Source of the DNA: Lotus japonicus | Lineage: Eukaryota; Streptophyta; Magnoliopsida; Fabales; Fabaceae | DNA length: 64,000 bases | Direction: 5' to 3' | Assembly (NCBI RefSeq): GCF_012489685.1 | Contig: NC_080042.1 | Span: 39,127,158-39,191,157 of the forward strand | Part shown: positions 25,700 to 40,487 of the stretch, in pieces | Layout of the letters: each line of letters starts with the position of its first letter | How positions within the stretch are numbered: position 1 is the first letter of the stretch | Notes under the pieces: model-generated | Databases searched by the model: none | What the model was told of the DNA's origin: nothing | Seen by the model: only the letters and a program-made list of their open reading frames with translations | Program-made: the position numbers and the translations under genes

Positions 25700-28600
25700 A
25701 GGCAAGCAAGCTTTTGAGAGGACATAAATTTAAAATCGTGTTGTTAATCTATTGTATGTGATATGAGTTCGTAGAGCTCAACTAAAACTTACTACAAATG
25801 GAGAATTGTAACGAAATAAGTAGAGTAGGAACAAAGGAGAAAGAGGCCAAAATATTGATTTTGAGTGGAGAAATTCGTCCCTAATGACCAAAAGTGTCTT
25901 GTTGTACCACAATAAGTTTAAGCTCATGATATTGCTCCATCGAATGTGATTCAAGTTCGTAGAGCTCAACTAAATGTCGGTGTTTAAGGATAAGGGTTAA
26001 GGGTTTACGGTTTAGGTTTTAGAGTTGGACAAAAGTATAAAGAGCCAAACAAGCTTTTGAGAGGACATAAATTTAAAATCGTGTTATTAATCTATTGTAT
26101 GTGATATGAGTTCGTAGAGCTCAACTAAAACTTACTACAAATGGACAATTGTAACGAAATAAGTAGAGTAGGAACAAAGGAGAAAGAGGCCAAAATATTG
26201 CTTTTGAGTGGAGAAATCCGTCCCTAATGACCAAAAGTGTCTTGTTGTACCACAATAAGTTTAAGCTCATGATATTCCTCCATCGAATGTGATGCAAGTT
26301 CGTTGAGCTCAACTAAATGTCGGGGTTTATGGATAAGGGTTTAGGTTTTAGAGTTGGACAAAAGTATAAAGAGGCAAACAAGCTTTTGAGAGGACATAAA
26401 TTTAAAATCGTGTTGTTAATCTATTGTATGTGATATGAGTTCGTAGAGCTCAACTAAAACTTACTACAAATGGAGAATTGTAACGAAATAAGTAGAGTAG
26501 GAACAAAGGAGAAAAGGGCCAAAATATTGATTTTGAGTGGAGAAATTCGTCCCTGATGATCAAAAGTGTCTCGTTGTACCACAATAAGTTTAAGCTCATG
26601 ATATTCCTCAATCGATGTGATGCAAGTTCGTTGAGCTCAACTAAATGTCGGGGTTTAAGGATAAGGGTTTAGGTTTTAGAGTTGGACAAAAGTATAAAGA
26701 GCCAAACAAGCTTTTGAGAGGACATAAATTTAAAATCGTGTTATTAATCTATTGTATGTGATATGAATTCGTAGAGCTCAACTAAAACTTACTACAAATG
26801 GAGAATTGTAACGAAATAAGTAGAGCAGGAACAAAGGAGAAAGAGGCCAAAATATTGCTTTTGAGTGGAGAAATCCGTCCCTAATGACCAAAAGTGTCTT
26901 GTTGTACCACAATAAGTTTAAGCTCATGATATTCCTCCATCGAATGTGATGCTAGTTCGTAGAGCTCAACTAAATGTCGGGGTTTAAGGATAAGGGTTAA
27001 GGGTTTAGGGTTTAGGTTTTAGAGTTGGACAAAAGTATAAACAGGCAAACAAGCTTTTGAGAGGACATAAATTTAAAATCGTGTTGTTAATCTATTGTAT
27101 GTGATATGAGTTCGTAGAGCTCAACTAAAACTTACTACAAATGGAGAATTGTAACGAAATAAGTAGAGTAGGAACAAAGGAGAAAGAGGCCAAAATATTG
27201 ATTTTGAGTGGAGAAATTCGTCCCTAATGACCAAAAGTGTCTTGTTGTACCACAATAAGTTTAAGCTCATGATATTCCTCCATCAAATGTGATGCAAGTT
27301 CGTAGAGCTCAACTAAATGTCGGGGTTTAAGGATAAGGGTTTAGGTTTTAGAGTTGGATAAAAGTATAAAGAGGCAAACAAGCTTTTGAGAGGACATAAA
27401 TTTAAAATCGTGTTGTTAATCTATTGTATGTGATATGAGTTCGTAGAGCTCAACTAAAACTTACTACAAATGGAGAATTGTACGAAATAAGTAGAGTAGG
27501 AACAAAGGAGAAAGAGGCCAAAATATTGATTTTGAGTGGAGAAATTCGTCCCTGATGACCAAAAGTGTCTCGTTGTACCACAATAAGTTTAAGCTCATGA
27601 TATTCCTCCATCGATTGTGATGCAAGTTCGTTGAGCTCAACTAAATGTCGGGGTTTAAGGATAAGGGTTTAGGTTTTAGAGTTGGACATAAGTATAAAGA
27701 GGCAAACAAGCTTTTGAGAGGACATAAATTTAAAATCGTGATGTTAATCTATTGTATGTGATATGAGTTCGTAGAGCTCAACTAAAACTTACTACAAATG
27801 GAGAATTGTAACGAAATAAGTAGAGTAGGAACAAAGGAGAAAGAGGCCAAAATATTGATTTTGAGTGGAGAAATTCGTCCCTAATGACCAAAAGTGTCTT
27901 GTTGTACCACAATAAGTTTAAGCTCATGATATTGCTCCATCGAATGTGATGCAAGTTCGTAGAGCTCAACTAAATGTCGGTGTTTAAGGATAAGGGTTAA
28001 GGGTTTAGGGTTTAGGTTTTAGAGTTGGACAAAAGTATAAAGAGCCAAACAAGCTTTTGAGAGGACATAAATTTAAAATCGTGTTATTAATCTATTGTAT
28101 GTGATATGAGTTCGTAGAGCTCAACTAAAACTTACTACAAATGGAGAATTGTAACGAAATAAGTAGAGTAGGAACAAAGGAGAAAGAGGCCAAAATATTG
28201 CTTTTGAGTGGAGAAATCCGTCCCTAATGACCAAAAGTGTCTTGTTGTACCACAATAAGTTTAAGCTCATGATATTCCTCCATCGAATGTGATGCAAGTT
28301 CGTAGAGCTCAACTAAATGTCGGGGTTTAAGGATAAGGGTTAAGGGTTTAGGGTTTAGGTTTTAGAGTTGGACAAAAGTATAAACAGGCAAACAAGCTTT
28401 TGAGAGGACATAAATTTAAAATCGTGTTGTTAATCTATTGTATGTGATATGAGTTCGTAGAGCTCAACTAAAACTTACTACAAATGGAGAATTGTAACGA
28501 AATAAGTAGAGTAGGAACAAAGGAGAAAGAGGCCAAAATATTGATTTTGAGTGGAGAAATTCGTCCCTAATGACCAAAAGTGTCTTGTTGTACCACAATA

Positions 28601-31600
28601 AGTTTAAGCTCATGATATTCCTCCATCAAATGTGATGCAAGTTCGTAGAGCTCAACTAAATGTCGGGGTTTAAGGATAAGGGTTTAGGTTTTAGAGTTGG
28701 ATAAAAGTATAAAGAGGCAAACAAGCTTTTGAGAGGACATAAATTTAAAATCGTGTTGTTAATCTATTGTATGTGATATGAGTTCGTAGAGCTCAACTAA
28801 AACTTACTACAAATGGAGAATTGTACGAAATAAGTAGAGTAGGAACAAAGGAGAAAGAGGCCAAAATATTGATTTTGAGTGGAGAAATTCGTCCCTGATG
28901 ACCAAAAGTGTCTCGTTGTACCACAATAAGTTTAAGCTCATGATATTCCTCCATCGATTGTGATGCAAGTTCGTTGAGCTCAACTAAATGTCGGGGTTTA
29001 AGGATAAGGGTTTAGGTTTTAGAGTTGGACATAAGTATAAAGAGGCAAACAAGCTTTTGAGAGGACATAAATTTAAAATCGTGATGTTAATCTATTGTAT
29101 GTGATATGAGTTCGTAGAGCTCAACTAAAACTTACTACAAATGGAGAATTGTAACGAAATAAGTAGAGTAGGAACAAAGGAGAAAGAGGCCAAAATATTG
29201 ATTTTGAGTGGAGAAATTCGTCCCTAATGACCAAAAGTGTCTTGTTGTACCACAATAAGTTTAAGCTCATGATATTGCTCCATCGAATGTGATGCAAGTT
29301 CGTAGAGCTCAACTAAATGTCGGTGTTTAAGGATAAGGGTTAAGGGTTTAGGGTTTAGGTTTTAGAGTTGGACAAAAGTATAAAGAGCCAAACAAGCTTT
29401 TGAGAGGACATAAATTTAAAATCGTGTTATTAATCTATTGTATGTGATATGAGTTCGTAGAGCTCAACTAAAACTTACTACAAATGGAGAATTGTAACGA
29501 AATAAGTAGAGTAGGAACAAAGGAGAAAGAGGCCAAAATATTGCTTTTGAGTGGAGAAATCCGTCCCTAATGACCAAAAGTGTCTTGTTGTACCACAATA
29601 AGTTTAAGCTCATGATATTCCTCCATCGAATGTGATGCAAGTTCGTAGAGCTCAACTAAATGTCGGGGTTTAAGGATAAGGGTTAAGGGTTTAGGGTTTA
29701 GGTTTTAGAGTTGGACAAAAGTATAAACAGGCAAACAAGCTTTTGAGAGGACATAAATTTAAAATCGTGTTGTTAATCTATTGTATGTGATATGAGTTCG
29801 TAGAGCTCAACTAAAACTTACTACAAATGGAGAATTGTAACGAAATAAGTAGAGTAGGAACAAAGGAGAAAGAGGCCAAAATATTGATTTTGAGTGGAGA
29901 AATTCGTCCCTAATGACCAAAAGTGTCATGTTGTACCACAATAAGTTTAAACTCATGATATTCCTCCATCAATGTGATGCAAGTTCGTAGAGCTCAACTA
30001 AATGTCGGGGTTTAAGGATAAGGGTTTAGGTTTTAGAGTTGGACAAAAGTATAAAGAGGCAAACAAGCTTTTGAGAGGACATAAATTTAAAATCGTGTTG
30101 TTAATCTATTGTATGTGATATGAGTTCGTAGAGCTCACCTAAAACTTACTACAAATGGAGAATTGTAACGAAATAAGTAGAGTAGGAACAAAGGAGAAAG
30201 AAGCCAAAATATTGCTTTTGAGTGGAGAAATTCGCCCCTAATGACCAAAAGTGTCTTGTTGTACGACAATAAGATTAAGCTCATGATATTCCTCCATCGA
30301 ATGTGATGCAAGTTCGTTGAGCTCAACTAAATGTCGGGGTTTATGGATAAGGGTTTAGGTTTTAGAGTTGGACAAAAGTATAAAGAGGCAAACAAGCTTT
30401 TGAGAGGACATAAATTTAAAATCGTGTTGTTAATCTATTGTATGTGATATGAGTTCGTAGAGCTCAACTAAAACTTACTACAAATGGAGAATTGTAACGA
30501 AATAAGTAGAGTAGGAACAAAGGAGAAAGAGGCCAAAATATTGATTTTGAGTGGAGAAATTCGTCCCTGATGACCAAAAGTGTCATGTTGTACCACAATA
30601 AGTTTAAGCTCATGATATTCCTCCATCAATGTGATGCAAGTTCGTAGAGCTCAACTAAATGTCGGGGTTTAAGGATAAGGGTTTAGGTTTTAGAGTTGGA
30701 CAAAAGTATAAAGAGGCAAACAAGCTTTTGAGAGGACATAAATTTAAAATCGTGTTGTTAATCTATTGTATGTGATATGAGTTCGTAGAGCTCACCTAAA
30801 ACTTACTACAAATGGAGAATTGTAACGAAATAAGTAGAGTAGGAACAAAGGAGAAAGAGGCCAAAATATTGCTTTTGAGTGGAGAAATTCGCCCTAATGA
30901 CCAAAAGTGTCTTGTTGTACGACAATAAGATTAAGCTCATGATATTCCTCCATCGAATGTGATGCAAGTTCGTTGAGCTCAACTAAATGTCGGGGTTTAA
31001 GGATAAGGGTTTAGGTTTTAGAGTTGGACAAAAGTATAAAGAGGCAAACAAGCTTTTGAGAGGACATAAATTTAAAATCGTGTTGTTAATCTATTGTATG
31101 TGATATGAGTTCGTAGAGCTCAACTAAAACTTACTACAAATGGAGAATTGTAACGAAATAAGTAGAGTAGGAACAAAGGAGAAAGAGGCCAAAATATTGA
31201 TTTTGAGTGGAGAAATTCATCCCTAATGACCAAAAGTGTCTTGTTGTACCACAATAAGTTTAAGCTCATGATATTCCTCCATCAAATGTGATGCAAGTTC
31301 GTAGAGCTCAACTAAATGTCGGGTTTAAGGATAAGGGTTTAGGGTTTAGAGTTGGACAAAAGTATAAAGAGGCAAACAAGCTTTTGAGAGAACATAAATT
31401 TAAAATCGTGTTGTTAATCTATTGTATGTGATATGAGTTCGTAGAGCTCAACTAAAACTTACTACAAATGGAGAATTGTAACGAAATAAGTAGAGTAGGA
31501 ACAAAGGAGAAAGAAGCCAAAATATTGCTTTTGAGTGGAGAAATTCGCCCTAATGACCAAAAGTGTCTTGTTGTACGACAATAGATTAAGCTCATGATAT

Positions 31601-34600
31601 TCCTCCATCGAATGTGATGCAAGTTCGTGAGCTCAACTAAATGTCGGGGTTTATGGATAAGGGTTTAGGTTTTAGAGTTGGACAAAAGTATAAAGAGGCA
31701 AACAAGCTTTTGAGAGGACATAAATTTAAAATCGTGTTGTTAATCTATTGTATGTGATATGAGTTCGTAGAGCACAACTAAAACTTACTACAAATGGAGA
31801 ATTGTAACGAAATAAGTAGAGTAGGAACAAAGGAGAAAGAGCCAAAATATTGCTTTTGAGTGGAGAAATTCGCCCCTAATGACCAAAAGTGTCTTGTTGT
31901 ACGACAATAAGATTAAGCTCATGATATTCCTCCATCGAATGTGATGCAAGTTCGTTGAGCTCAACTAAATGTCGGGGTTTAGGATAAGGGTTTAGGTTTT
32001 AGAGTTGGACAAAAGTATAAACAGGCAAACAAGCTTTTGAGAGGACATAAATTTAAAATCGTGTTGTTAATCTATTGTATGTGATATGAGTTCGTAGAGC
32101 TCAACTAAAACTTACTACAAATGGAGAATTGTAACGAAATAAGTAGAGTAGGAACAAAGGAGAAAGAGGCCAAAATATTGATTTTGAGTGGAGAAATTCG
32201 TCCCTAATGACCAAAAGTGTCTTGTTGTACCACAATAAGTTTAAGCTCATGATATTGCTCCATCGAATGTGATTCAAGTTCGTAGAGCTCAACTAAATGT
32301 CGGTGTTTAAGGATAAGGGTTAAGGGTTTACGGTTTAGGTTTTAGAGTTGGACAAAAGTATAAAGAGCCAAACAAGCTTTTGAGAGGACATAAATTTAAA
32401 ATCGTGTTATTAATCTATTGTATGTGATATGAGTTCGTAGAGCTCAACTAAAACTTACTACAAATGGACAATTGTAACGAAATAAGTAGAGTAGGAACAA
32501 AGGAGAAAGAGGCCAAAATATTGCTTTTGAGTGGAGAAATCCGTCCCTAATGACCAAAAGTGTCTTGTTGTACCACAATAAGTTTAAGCTCATGATATTC
32601 CTCCATCGAATGTGATGCAAGTTCGTTGAGCTCAACTAAATGTCGGGGTTTATGGATAAGGGTTTAGGTTTTAGAGTTGGACAAAAGTATAAAGAGGCAA
32701 ACAAGCTTTTGAGAGGACATAAATTTAAAATCGTGTTGTTAATCTATTGTATGTGATATGAGTTCGTAGAGCTCAACTAAAACTTACTACAAATGGAGAA
32801 TTGTAACGAAATAAGTAGAGTAGGAACAAAGGAGAAAAGGGCCAAAATATTGATTTTGAGTGGAGAAATTCGTCCCTGATGATCAAAAGTGTCTCGTTGT
32901 ACCACAATAAGTTTAAGCTCATGATATTCCTCAATCGATTGTGATGCAAGTTCGTTGAGCTCAACTAAATGTCGGGGTTTAAGGATAAGGGTTTAGGTTT
33001 TAGAGTTGGACAAAAGTATAAAGAGCCAAACAAGCTTTTGAGAGGACATAAATTTAAAATCGTGTTATTAATCTATTGTATGTGATATGAATTCGTAGAG
33101 CTCAACTAAAACTTACTACAAATGGAGAATTGTAACGAAATAAGTAGAGCAGGAACAAAGGAGAAAGAGGCCAAAATATTGCTTTTGAGTGGAGAAATCC
33201 GTCCCTAATGACCAAAAGTGTCTTGTTGTACCACAATAAGTTTAAGCTCATGATATTCCTCCATCGAATGTGATGCTAGTTCGTAGAGCTCAACTAAATG
33301 TCGGGGTTTAAGGATAAGGGTTAAGGGTTTAGGGTTTAGGTTTTAGAGTTGGACAAAAGTATAAACAGGCAAACAAGCTTTTGAGAGGACATAAATTTAA
33401 AATCGTGTTGTTAATCTATTGTATGTGATATGAGTTCGTAGAGCTCAACTAAAACTTACTACAAATGGAGAATTGTAACGAAATAAGTAGAGTAGGAACA
33501 AAGGAGAAAGAGGCCAAAATATTGATTTTGAGTGGAGAAATTCGTCCCTAATGACCAAAAGTGTCTTGTTGTACCACAATAAGTTTAAGCTCATGATATT
33601 CCTCCATCGAATGTGATGCAAGTTCGTAGAGCTCAACTAAATGTCGGGGTTTAAGGATAAGGGTTTAGGTTTTAGAGTTGGATAAAAGTATAAAGAGGCA
33701 AACAAGCTTTTGAGAGGACATAAATTTAAAATCGTGTTGTTAATCTATTGTATGTGATATGAGTTCGTAGAGCTCAACTAAAACTTACTACAAATGGAGA
33801 ATTGTACGAAATAAGTAGAGTAGGAACAAAGGAGAAAGAGGCCAAAATATTGATTTTGAGTGGAGAAATTCGTCCCTGATGACCAAAAGTGTCTCGTTGT
33901 ACCACAATAAGTTTAAGCTCATGATATTCCTCCATCGATTGTGATGCAAGTTCGTTGAGCTCAACTAAATGTCGGGGTTTAAGGATAAGGGTTTAGGTTT
34001 TAGAGTTGGACATAAGTATAAAGAGGCAAACAAGCTTTTGAGAGGACATAAATTTAAAATCGTGATGTTAATCTATTGTATGTGATATGAGTTCGTAGAG
34101 CTCAACTAAAACTTACTACAAATGGAGAATTGTAACGAAATAAGTAGAGTAGGAACAAAGGAGAAAGAGGCCAAAATATTGATTTTGAGTGGAGAAATTC
34201 GTCCCTAATGACCAAAAGTGTCTTGTTGTACCACAATAAGTTTAAGCTCATGATATTGCTCCATCGAATGTGATGCAAGTTCGTAGAGCTCAACTAAATG
34301 TCGGTGTTTAAGGATAAGGGTTAAGGGTTTAGGGTTTAGGTTTTAGAGTTGGACAAAAGTATAAAGAGCCAAACAAGCTTTTGAGAGGACATAAATTTAA
34401 AATCGTGTTATTAATCTATTGTATGTGATATGAGTTCGTAGAGCTCAACTAAAACTTACTACAAATGGAGAATTGTAACGAAATAAGTAGAGTAGGAACA
34501 AAGGAGAAAGAGGCCAAAATATTGCTTTTGAGTGGAGAAATCCGTCCCTAATGACCAAAAGTGTCTTGTTGTACCACAATAAGTTTAAGCTCATGATATT

Positions 34601-37600
34601 CCTCCATCGAATGTGATGCAAGTTCGTAGAGCTCAACTAAATGTCGGGGTTTAAGGATAAGGGTTAAGGGTTTAGGGTTTAGGTTTTAGAGTTGGACAAA
34701 AGTATAAACAGGCAAACAAGCTTTTGAGAGGACATAAATTTAAAATCGTGTTGTTAATCTATTGTATGTGATATGAGTTCGTAGAGCTCAACTAAAACTT
34801 ACTACAAATGGAGAATTGTAACGAAATAAGTAGAGTAGGAACAAAGGAGAAAGAGGCCAAAATATTGATTTTGAGTGGAGAAATTCGTCCCTAATGACCA
34901 AAAGTGTCTTGTTGTACCACAATAAGTTTAAGCTCATGATATTCCTCCATCAAATGTGATGCAAGTTCGTAGAGCTCAACTAAATGTCGGGGTTTAAGGA
35001 TAAGGGTTTAGGTTTTAGAGTTGGATAAAAGTATAAAGAGGCAAACAAGCTTTTGAGAGGACATAAATTTAAAATCGTGTTGTTAATCTATTGTATGTGA
35101 TATGAGTTCGTAGAGCTCAACTAAAACTTACTACAAATGGAGAATTGTACGAAATAAGTAGAGTAGGAACAAAGGAGAAAGAGGCCAAAATATTGATTTT
35201 GAGTGGAGAAATTCGTCCCTGATGACCAAAAGTGTCTCGTTGTACCACAATAAGTTTAAGCTCATGATATTCCTCCATCGATTGTGATGCAAGTTCGTTG
35301 AGCTCAACTAAATGTCGGGGTTTAAGGATAAGGGTTTAGGTTTTAGAGTTGGACATAAGTATAAAGAGGCAAACAAGCTTTTGAGAGGACATAAATTTAA
35401 AATCGTGATGTTAATCTATTGTATGTGATATGAGTTCGTAGAGCTCAACTAAAACTTACTACAAATGGAGAATTGTAACGAAATAAGTAGAGTAGGAACA
35501 AAGGAGAAAGAGGCCAAAATATTGATTTTGAGTGGAGAAATTCGTCCCTAATGACCAAAAGTGTCTTGTTGTACCACAATAAGTTTAAGCTCATGATATT
35601 GCTCCATCGAATGTGATGCAAGTTCGTAGAGCTCAACTAAATGTCGGTGTTTAAGGATAAGGGTTAAGGGTTTAGGGTTTAGGTTTTAGAGTTGGACAAA
35701 AGTATAAAGAGCCAAACAAGCTTTTGAGAGGACATAAATTTAAAATCGTGTTATTAATCTATTGTATGTGATATGAGTTCGTAGAGCTCAACTAAAACTT
35801 ACTACAAATGGAGAATTGTAACGAAATAAGTAGAGTAGGAACAAAGGAGAAAGAGGCCAAAATATTGCTTTTGAGTGGAGAAATCCGTCCCTAATGACCA
35901 AAAGTGTCTTGTTGTACCACAATAAGTTTAAGCTCATGATATTCCTCCATCGAATGTGATGCAAGTTCGTAGAGCTCAACTAAATGTCGGGGTTTAAGGA
36001 TAAGGGTTAAGGGTTTAGGGTTTAGGTTTTAGAGTTGGACAAAAGTATAAACAGGCAAACAAGCTTTTGAGAGGACATAAATTTAAAATCGTGTTGTTAA
36101 TCTATTGTATGTGATATGAGTTCGTAGAGCTCAACTAAAACTTACTACAAATGGAGAATTGTAACGAAATAAGTAGAGTAGGAACAAAGGAGAAAGAGGC
36201 CAAAATATTGATTTTGAGTGGAGAAATTCGTCCCTAATGACCAAAAGTGTCATGTTGTACCACAATAAGTTTAAACTCATGATATTCCTCCATCAAATGT
36301 GATGCAAGTTCGTAGAGCTCAACTAAATGTCGGGGTTTAAGGATAAGGGTTTAGGTTTTAGAGTTGGACAAAAGTATAAAGAGGCAAACAAGCTTTTGAG
36401 AGGACATAAATTTAAAATCGTGTTGTTAATCTATTGTATGTGATATGAGTTCGTAGAGCTCACCTAAAACTTACTACAAATGGAGAATTGTAACGAAATA
36501 AGTAGAGTAGGAACAAAGGAGAAAGAAGCCAAAATATTGCTTTTGAGTGGAGAAATTCGCCCCTAATGACCAAAAGTGTCTTGTTGTACGACAATAAGAT
36601 TAAGCTCATGATATTCCTCCATCGAATGTGATGCAAGTTCGTTGAGCTCAACTAAATGTCGGGGTTTATGGATAAGGGTTTAGGTTTTAGAGTTGGACAA
36701 AAGTATAAAGAGGCAAACAAGCTTTTGAGAGGACATAAATTTAAAATCGTGTTGTTAATCTATTGTATGTGATATGAGTTCGTAGAGCTCAACTAAAACT
36801 TACTACAAATGGAGAATTGTAACGAAATAAGTAGAGTAGGAACAAAGGAGAAAGAGGCCAAAATATTGATTTTGAGTGGAGAAATTCGTCCCTGATGACC
36901 AAAAGTGTCATGTTGTACCACAATAAGTTTAAGCTCATGATATTCCTCCATCAAATGTGATGCAAGTTCGTAGAGCTCAACTAAATGTCGGGGTTTAAGG
37001 ATAAGGGTTTAGGTTTTAGAGTTGGACAAAAGTATAAAGAGGCAAACAAGCTTTTGAGAGGACATAAATTTAAAATCGTGTTGTTAATCTATTGTATGTG
37101 ATATGAGTTCGTAGAGCTCACCTAAAACTTACTACAAATGGAGAATTGTAACGAAATAAGTAGAGTAGGAACAAAGGAGAAAGAAGCCAAAATATTGCTT
37201 TTGAGTGGAGAAATTCGCCCCTAATGACCAAAAGTGTCTTGTTGTACGACAATAAGATTAAGCTCATGATATTCCTCCATCGAATGTGATGCAAGTTCGT
37301 TGAGCTCAACTAAATGTCGGGGTTTATGGATAAGGGTTTAGGTTTTAGAGTTGGACAAAAGTATAAAGAGGCAAACAAGCTTTTGAGAGGACATAAATTT
37401 AAAATCGTGTTGTTAATCTATTGTATGTGATATGAGTTCGTAGAGCTCAACTAAAACTTACTACAAATGGAGAATTGTAACGAAATAAGTAGAGTAGGAA
37501 CAAAGGAGAAAGAGGCCAAAATATTGATTTTGAGTGGAGAAATTCATCCCTAATGACCAAAAGTGTCTTGTTGTACCACAATAAGTTTAAGCTCATGATA

Positions 37601-38370
37601 TTCCTCCATCAAATGTGATGCAAGTTCGTAGAGCTCAACTAAATGTCGGGGTTTAAGGATAAGGGTTTAGGGTTTAGAGTTGGACAAAAGTATAAAGAGG
37701 CAAACAAGCTTTTGAGAGAACATAAATTTAAAATCGTGTTGTTAATCTATTGTATGTGATATGAGTTCGTAGAGCTCAACTAAAACTTACTACAAATGGA
37801 GAATTGTAACGAAATAAGTAGAGTAGGAACAAAGGAGAAAGAAGCCAAAATATTGCTTTTGAGTGGAGAAATTCGCCCCTAATGACCAAAAGTGTCTTGT
37901 TGTACGACAATTAGATTAAGCTCATGATATTCCTCCATCGAATGTGATGCAAGTTCGTTGAGCTCAACTAAATGTCGGGGTTTATGGATAAGGGTTTAGG
38001 TTTTAGAGTTGGACAAAAGTATAAAGAGGCAAACAAGCTTTTGAGAGGACATAAATTTAAAATCGTGTTGTTAATCTATTGTATGTGATATGAGTTCGTA
38101 GAGCACAACTAAAACTTACTACAAATGGAGAATTGTAACGAAATAAGTAGAGTAGGAACAAAGGTGAAAGAAGCCAAAATATTGCTTTTGAGTGGAGAAA
38201 TTCGCCCCTAATGACCAAAAGTGTCTTGTTGTACGACAATAAGATTAAGCTCATGATATTCCTCCATCGAATGTGATGCAAGTTCGTTGAGCTCAACTAA
38301 ATGTCGGGGTTTATGGATAAGGGTTTAGGTTTTAGAGTTGGACAAAAGTATAAACAGGCAAACAAGCTTT
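25700..38370 (+). repeat. 6.32-kb tandem duplication within satellite B
   Basis: The block of about 25.7-32.0 kb repeats at about 32.0-38.4 kb. The offset is 6323 bp at the start and grows to 6333 bp by one-base steps. Private variants shared by both copies: GGGTTTACGGTTTAGG (26.0/32.3 kb), ATGGACAATTGTAACG (26.14/32.47 kb), GAGAAAAGGGCC (26.5/32.8 kb), GTAGAGCAGGAAC (26.8/33.1 kb). Edges are approximate. Part of the same set (21.7-22.6 kb) also matches 25.1-26.0 kb at an offset of 3374 bp. Confidence 0.87.
27100..29780 (+). repeat. 1343-bp tandem duplication nested inside the 6.32-kb copy
   Basis: A four-unit block (27.1-28.44 kb) is followed by a near-identical block (28.44-29.78 kb) at an offset of 1343 bp, sharing the private GAATTGTACGAAATAAG (one base lost) and GGACATAAGTATAAAG variants. 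The same nested pair appears in the second 6.32-kb copy (33.4-36.1 kb), so the 1343-bp event is older than the 6.32-kb one. Confidence 0.85.
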
Positions 38371-40487
38371 TGAGAGGACATAAATTTAAAATCGTGTTGT
38401 TAATCTATTGTATGTGATATGAGTTCGTAGAGCTCAACTAAAACTTACTACAAATGGAGAATTGTAACGAAATAAGTAGAGTAGGAACAAAGGAGAAAGA
38501 GGCCAAAATATTGATTTTGAGTGGAGAAATTCGTCCCTAATGACCAAAAGTGTCTTGTTGTACCACAATAAGTTTAAGCTCATGATATTCCTCCATCAAA
38601 TGTGATGCAAGTTCGTAGAGCTCAACTAAATGTCGGGGTTTAAGGATAAGGGTTTAGGGTTTAGAGTTGGACAAAAGTATAAAGAGGCAAACAAGCTTTT
38701 GAGAGAACATAAATTTAAAATCGTGTTGTTAATCTATTGTATGTGATATGAGTTCGTAGAGCTCAACTAAAACTTACTACAAATGGAGAATTGTAACGAA
38801 ATAAGTAGAGTAGGAACAAAGGAGAAAGAAGCCAAAATATTGCTTTTGAGTGGAGAAATTCGCCCCTAATGACCAAAAGTGTCTTGTTGTACGACAATTA
38901 GATTAAGCTCATGATATTCCTCCATCGAATGTGATGCAAGTTCGTTGAGCTCAACTAAATGTCGGGGTTTATGGATAAGGGTTTAGGTTTTAGAGTTGGA
39001 CAAAAGTATAAAGAGGCAAACAAGCTTTTGAGAGGACATAAATTTAAAATCGTGTTGTTAATCTATTGTATGTGATATGAGTTCGTAGAGCACAACTAAA
39101 ACTTACTACAAATGGAGAATTGTAACGAAATAAGTAGAGTAGGAACAAAGGAGAAAGAGGCCAAAATATTGATTTTGAGTGGAGAAAATCGTCCCTAATG
39201 ATCAAAAGTGTCTTGTTGCACCACAATAAGTTTAAGCTCATGATATTCCACGATCGAATGTTATGCAAGTTCGCAGAGCTCAACTAAATGTCGGTGTTTA
39301 GGGTTAAGGGTTTAGGGTTTAGGGTTTAGGTTTTAAACTAGGACAAAAGTAGAAAGAGGCCCACAAGCTTTTGAGAGGACATAAATTTAAAATCGTGTTA
39401 GTAATCTATTGTATGTGATATGAGTTCGTAAAGCTCAACTAAAACATAGTACAAATGGAGAATTGTAACGAAATAAGTAGAGTAGGAACAAAGGAGAAAG
39501 AGGCCAAAATATTGCTTTTGAGTGGAGAAATTCATCCCTAATGACCGAAAGTGTCTTGTTGTACCATAATAAGTTTAAGCTCATGATATTCCTCCATCGA
39601 ATGTGATGCAAGTTCATTGAGCTCAACTAAATGTCGGGGTTTAAGGATAAGGGTTTAGGGTTTAGGTTTTAGAGTTGGACAAAAGTATAAAGAGGGAAAC
39701 AAGCTTTTGAGAGGACATAAATTTAAAATCGTGTTGTTAATCTATTGTATGTGATATGAGTTCGTAGAGCTCAACTAAAACTTACTACAAATGGAGAATT
39801 GTAACGAAATAAGTAGAGTAGAAACAAAGGAGAAAGAGGCCAAAATATTGATTTTGAGTGGAGAAATTCGTCCCTAATGACCAAAAGTGTCTTGTTGTAC
39901 CACTATAAGTTTAAGCTCATGATATTCCTCCATCGAATGTGATGCAAGTTCGTTGAGCTCAAGTAAATGTCGGGGTTTATGGATAAGGGTTTAGGTTTTA
40001 GAGTTGGACAAAAGTATAAAGAGGCAAACAAGCTTTTGAGAGGACAAAAATTTAAAATCGTGTTGTTAATCTATTGTATGTGATATGAGTTCGTAGAGCT
40101 TAACTTAAACTTACTACAAATGGAGAATTGTTACGAAATAAGTAGAGTAGGAACAAAGGAGAAAGAGGCCAAAATATTGCTTTTGAGTTGAGAAATTCGT
40201 CCCTAATGACCAAAAGTGTCTTGTTGTACCACAATAAGTTTAAGCTCATGATATTCCTCCATCGAATGTGATGCAAGTTTGTTGAGCTCAACTAAATGTC
40301 GGGGTTTAAGGATAAGGGTTTAGGTTTTAGAGTTGGACAAAAGTATAAAGAGGCAAACAAGCTTTTGAGAGGTCATAAATTTAAAATCGTGTTGTTAATC
40401 TATTGTATGTGATATGAGTTCGTAGAGCTCAACTAAAACTTACTACAAATGGAGAATTGTAACGAAATAAGTACAGTAGGAACAAAG

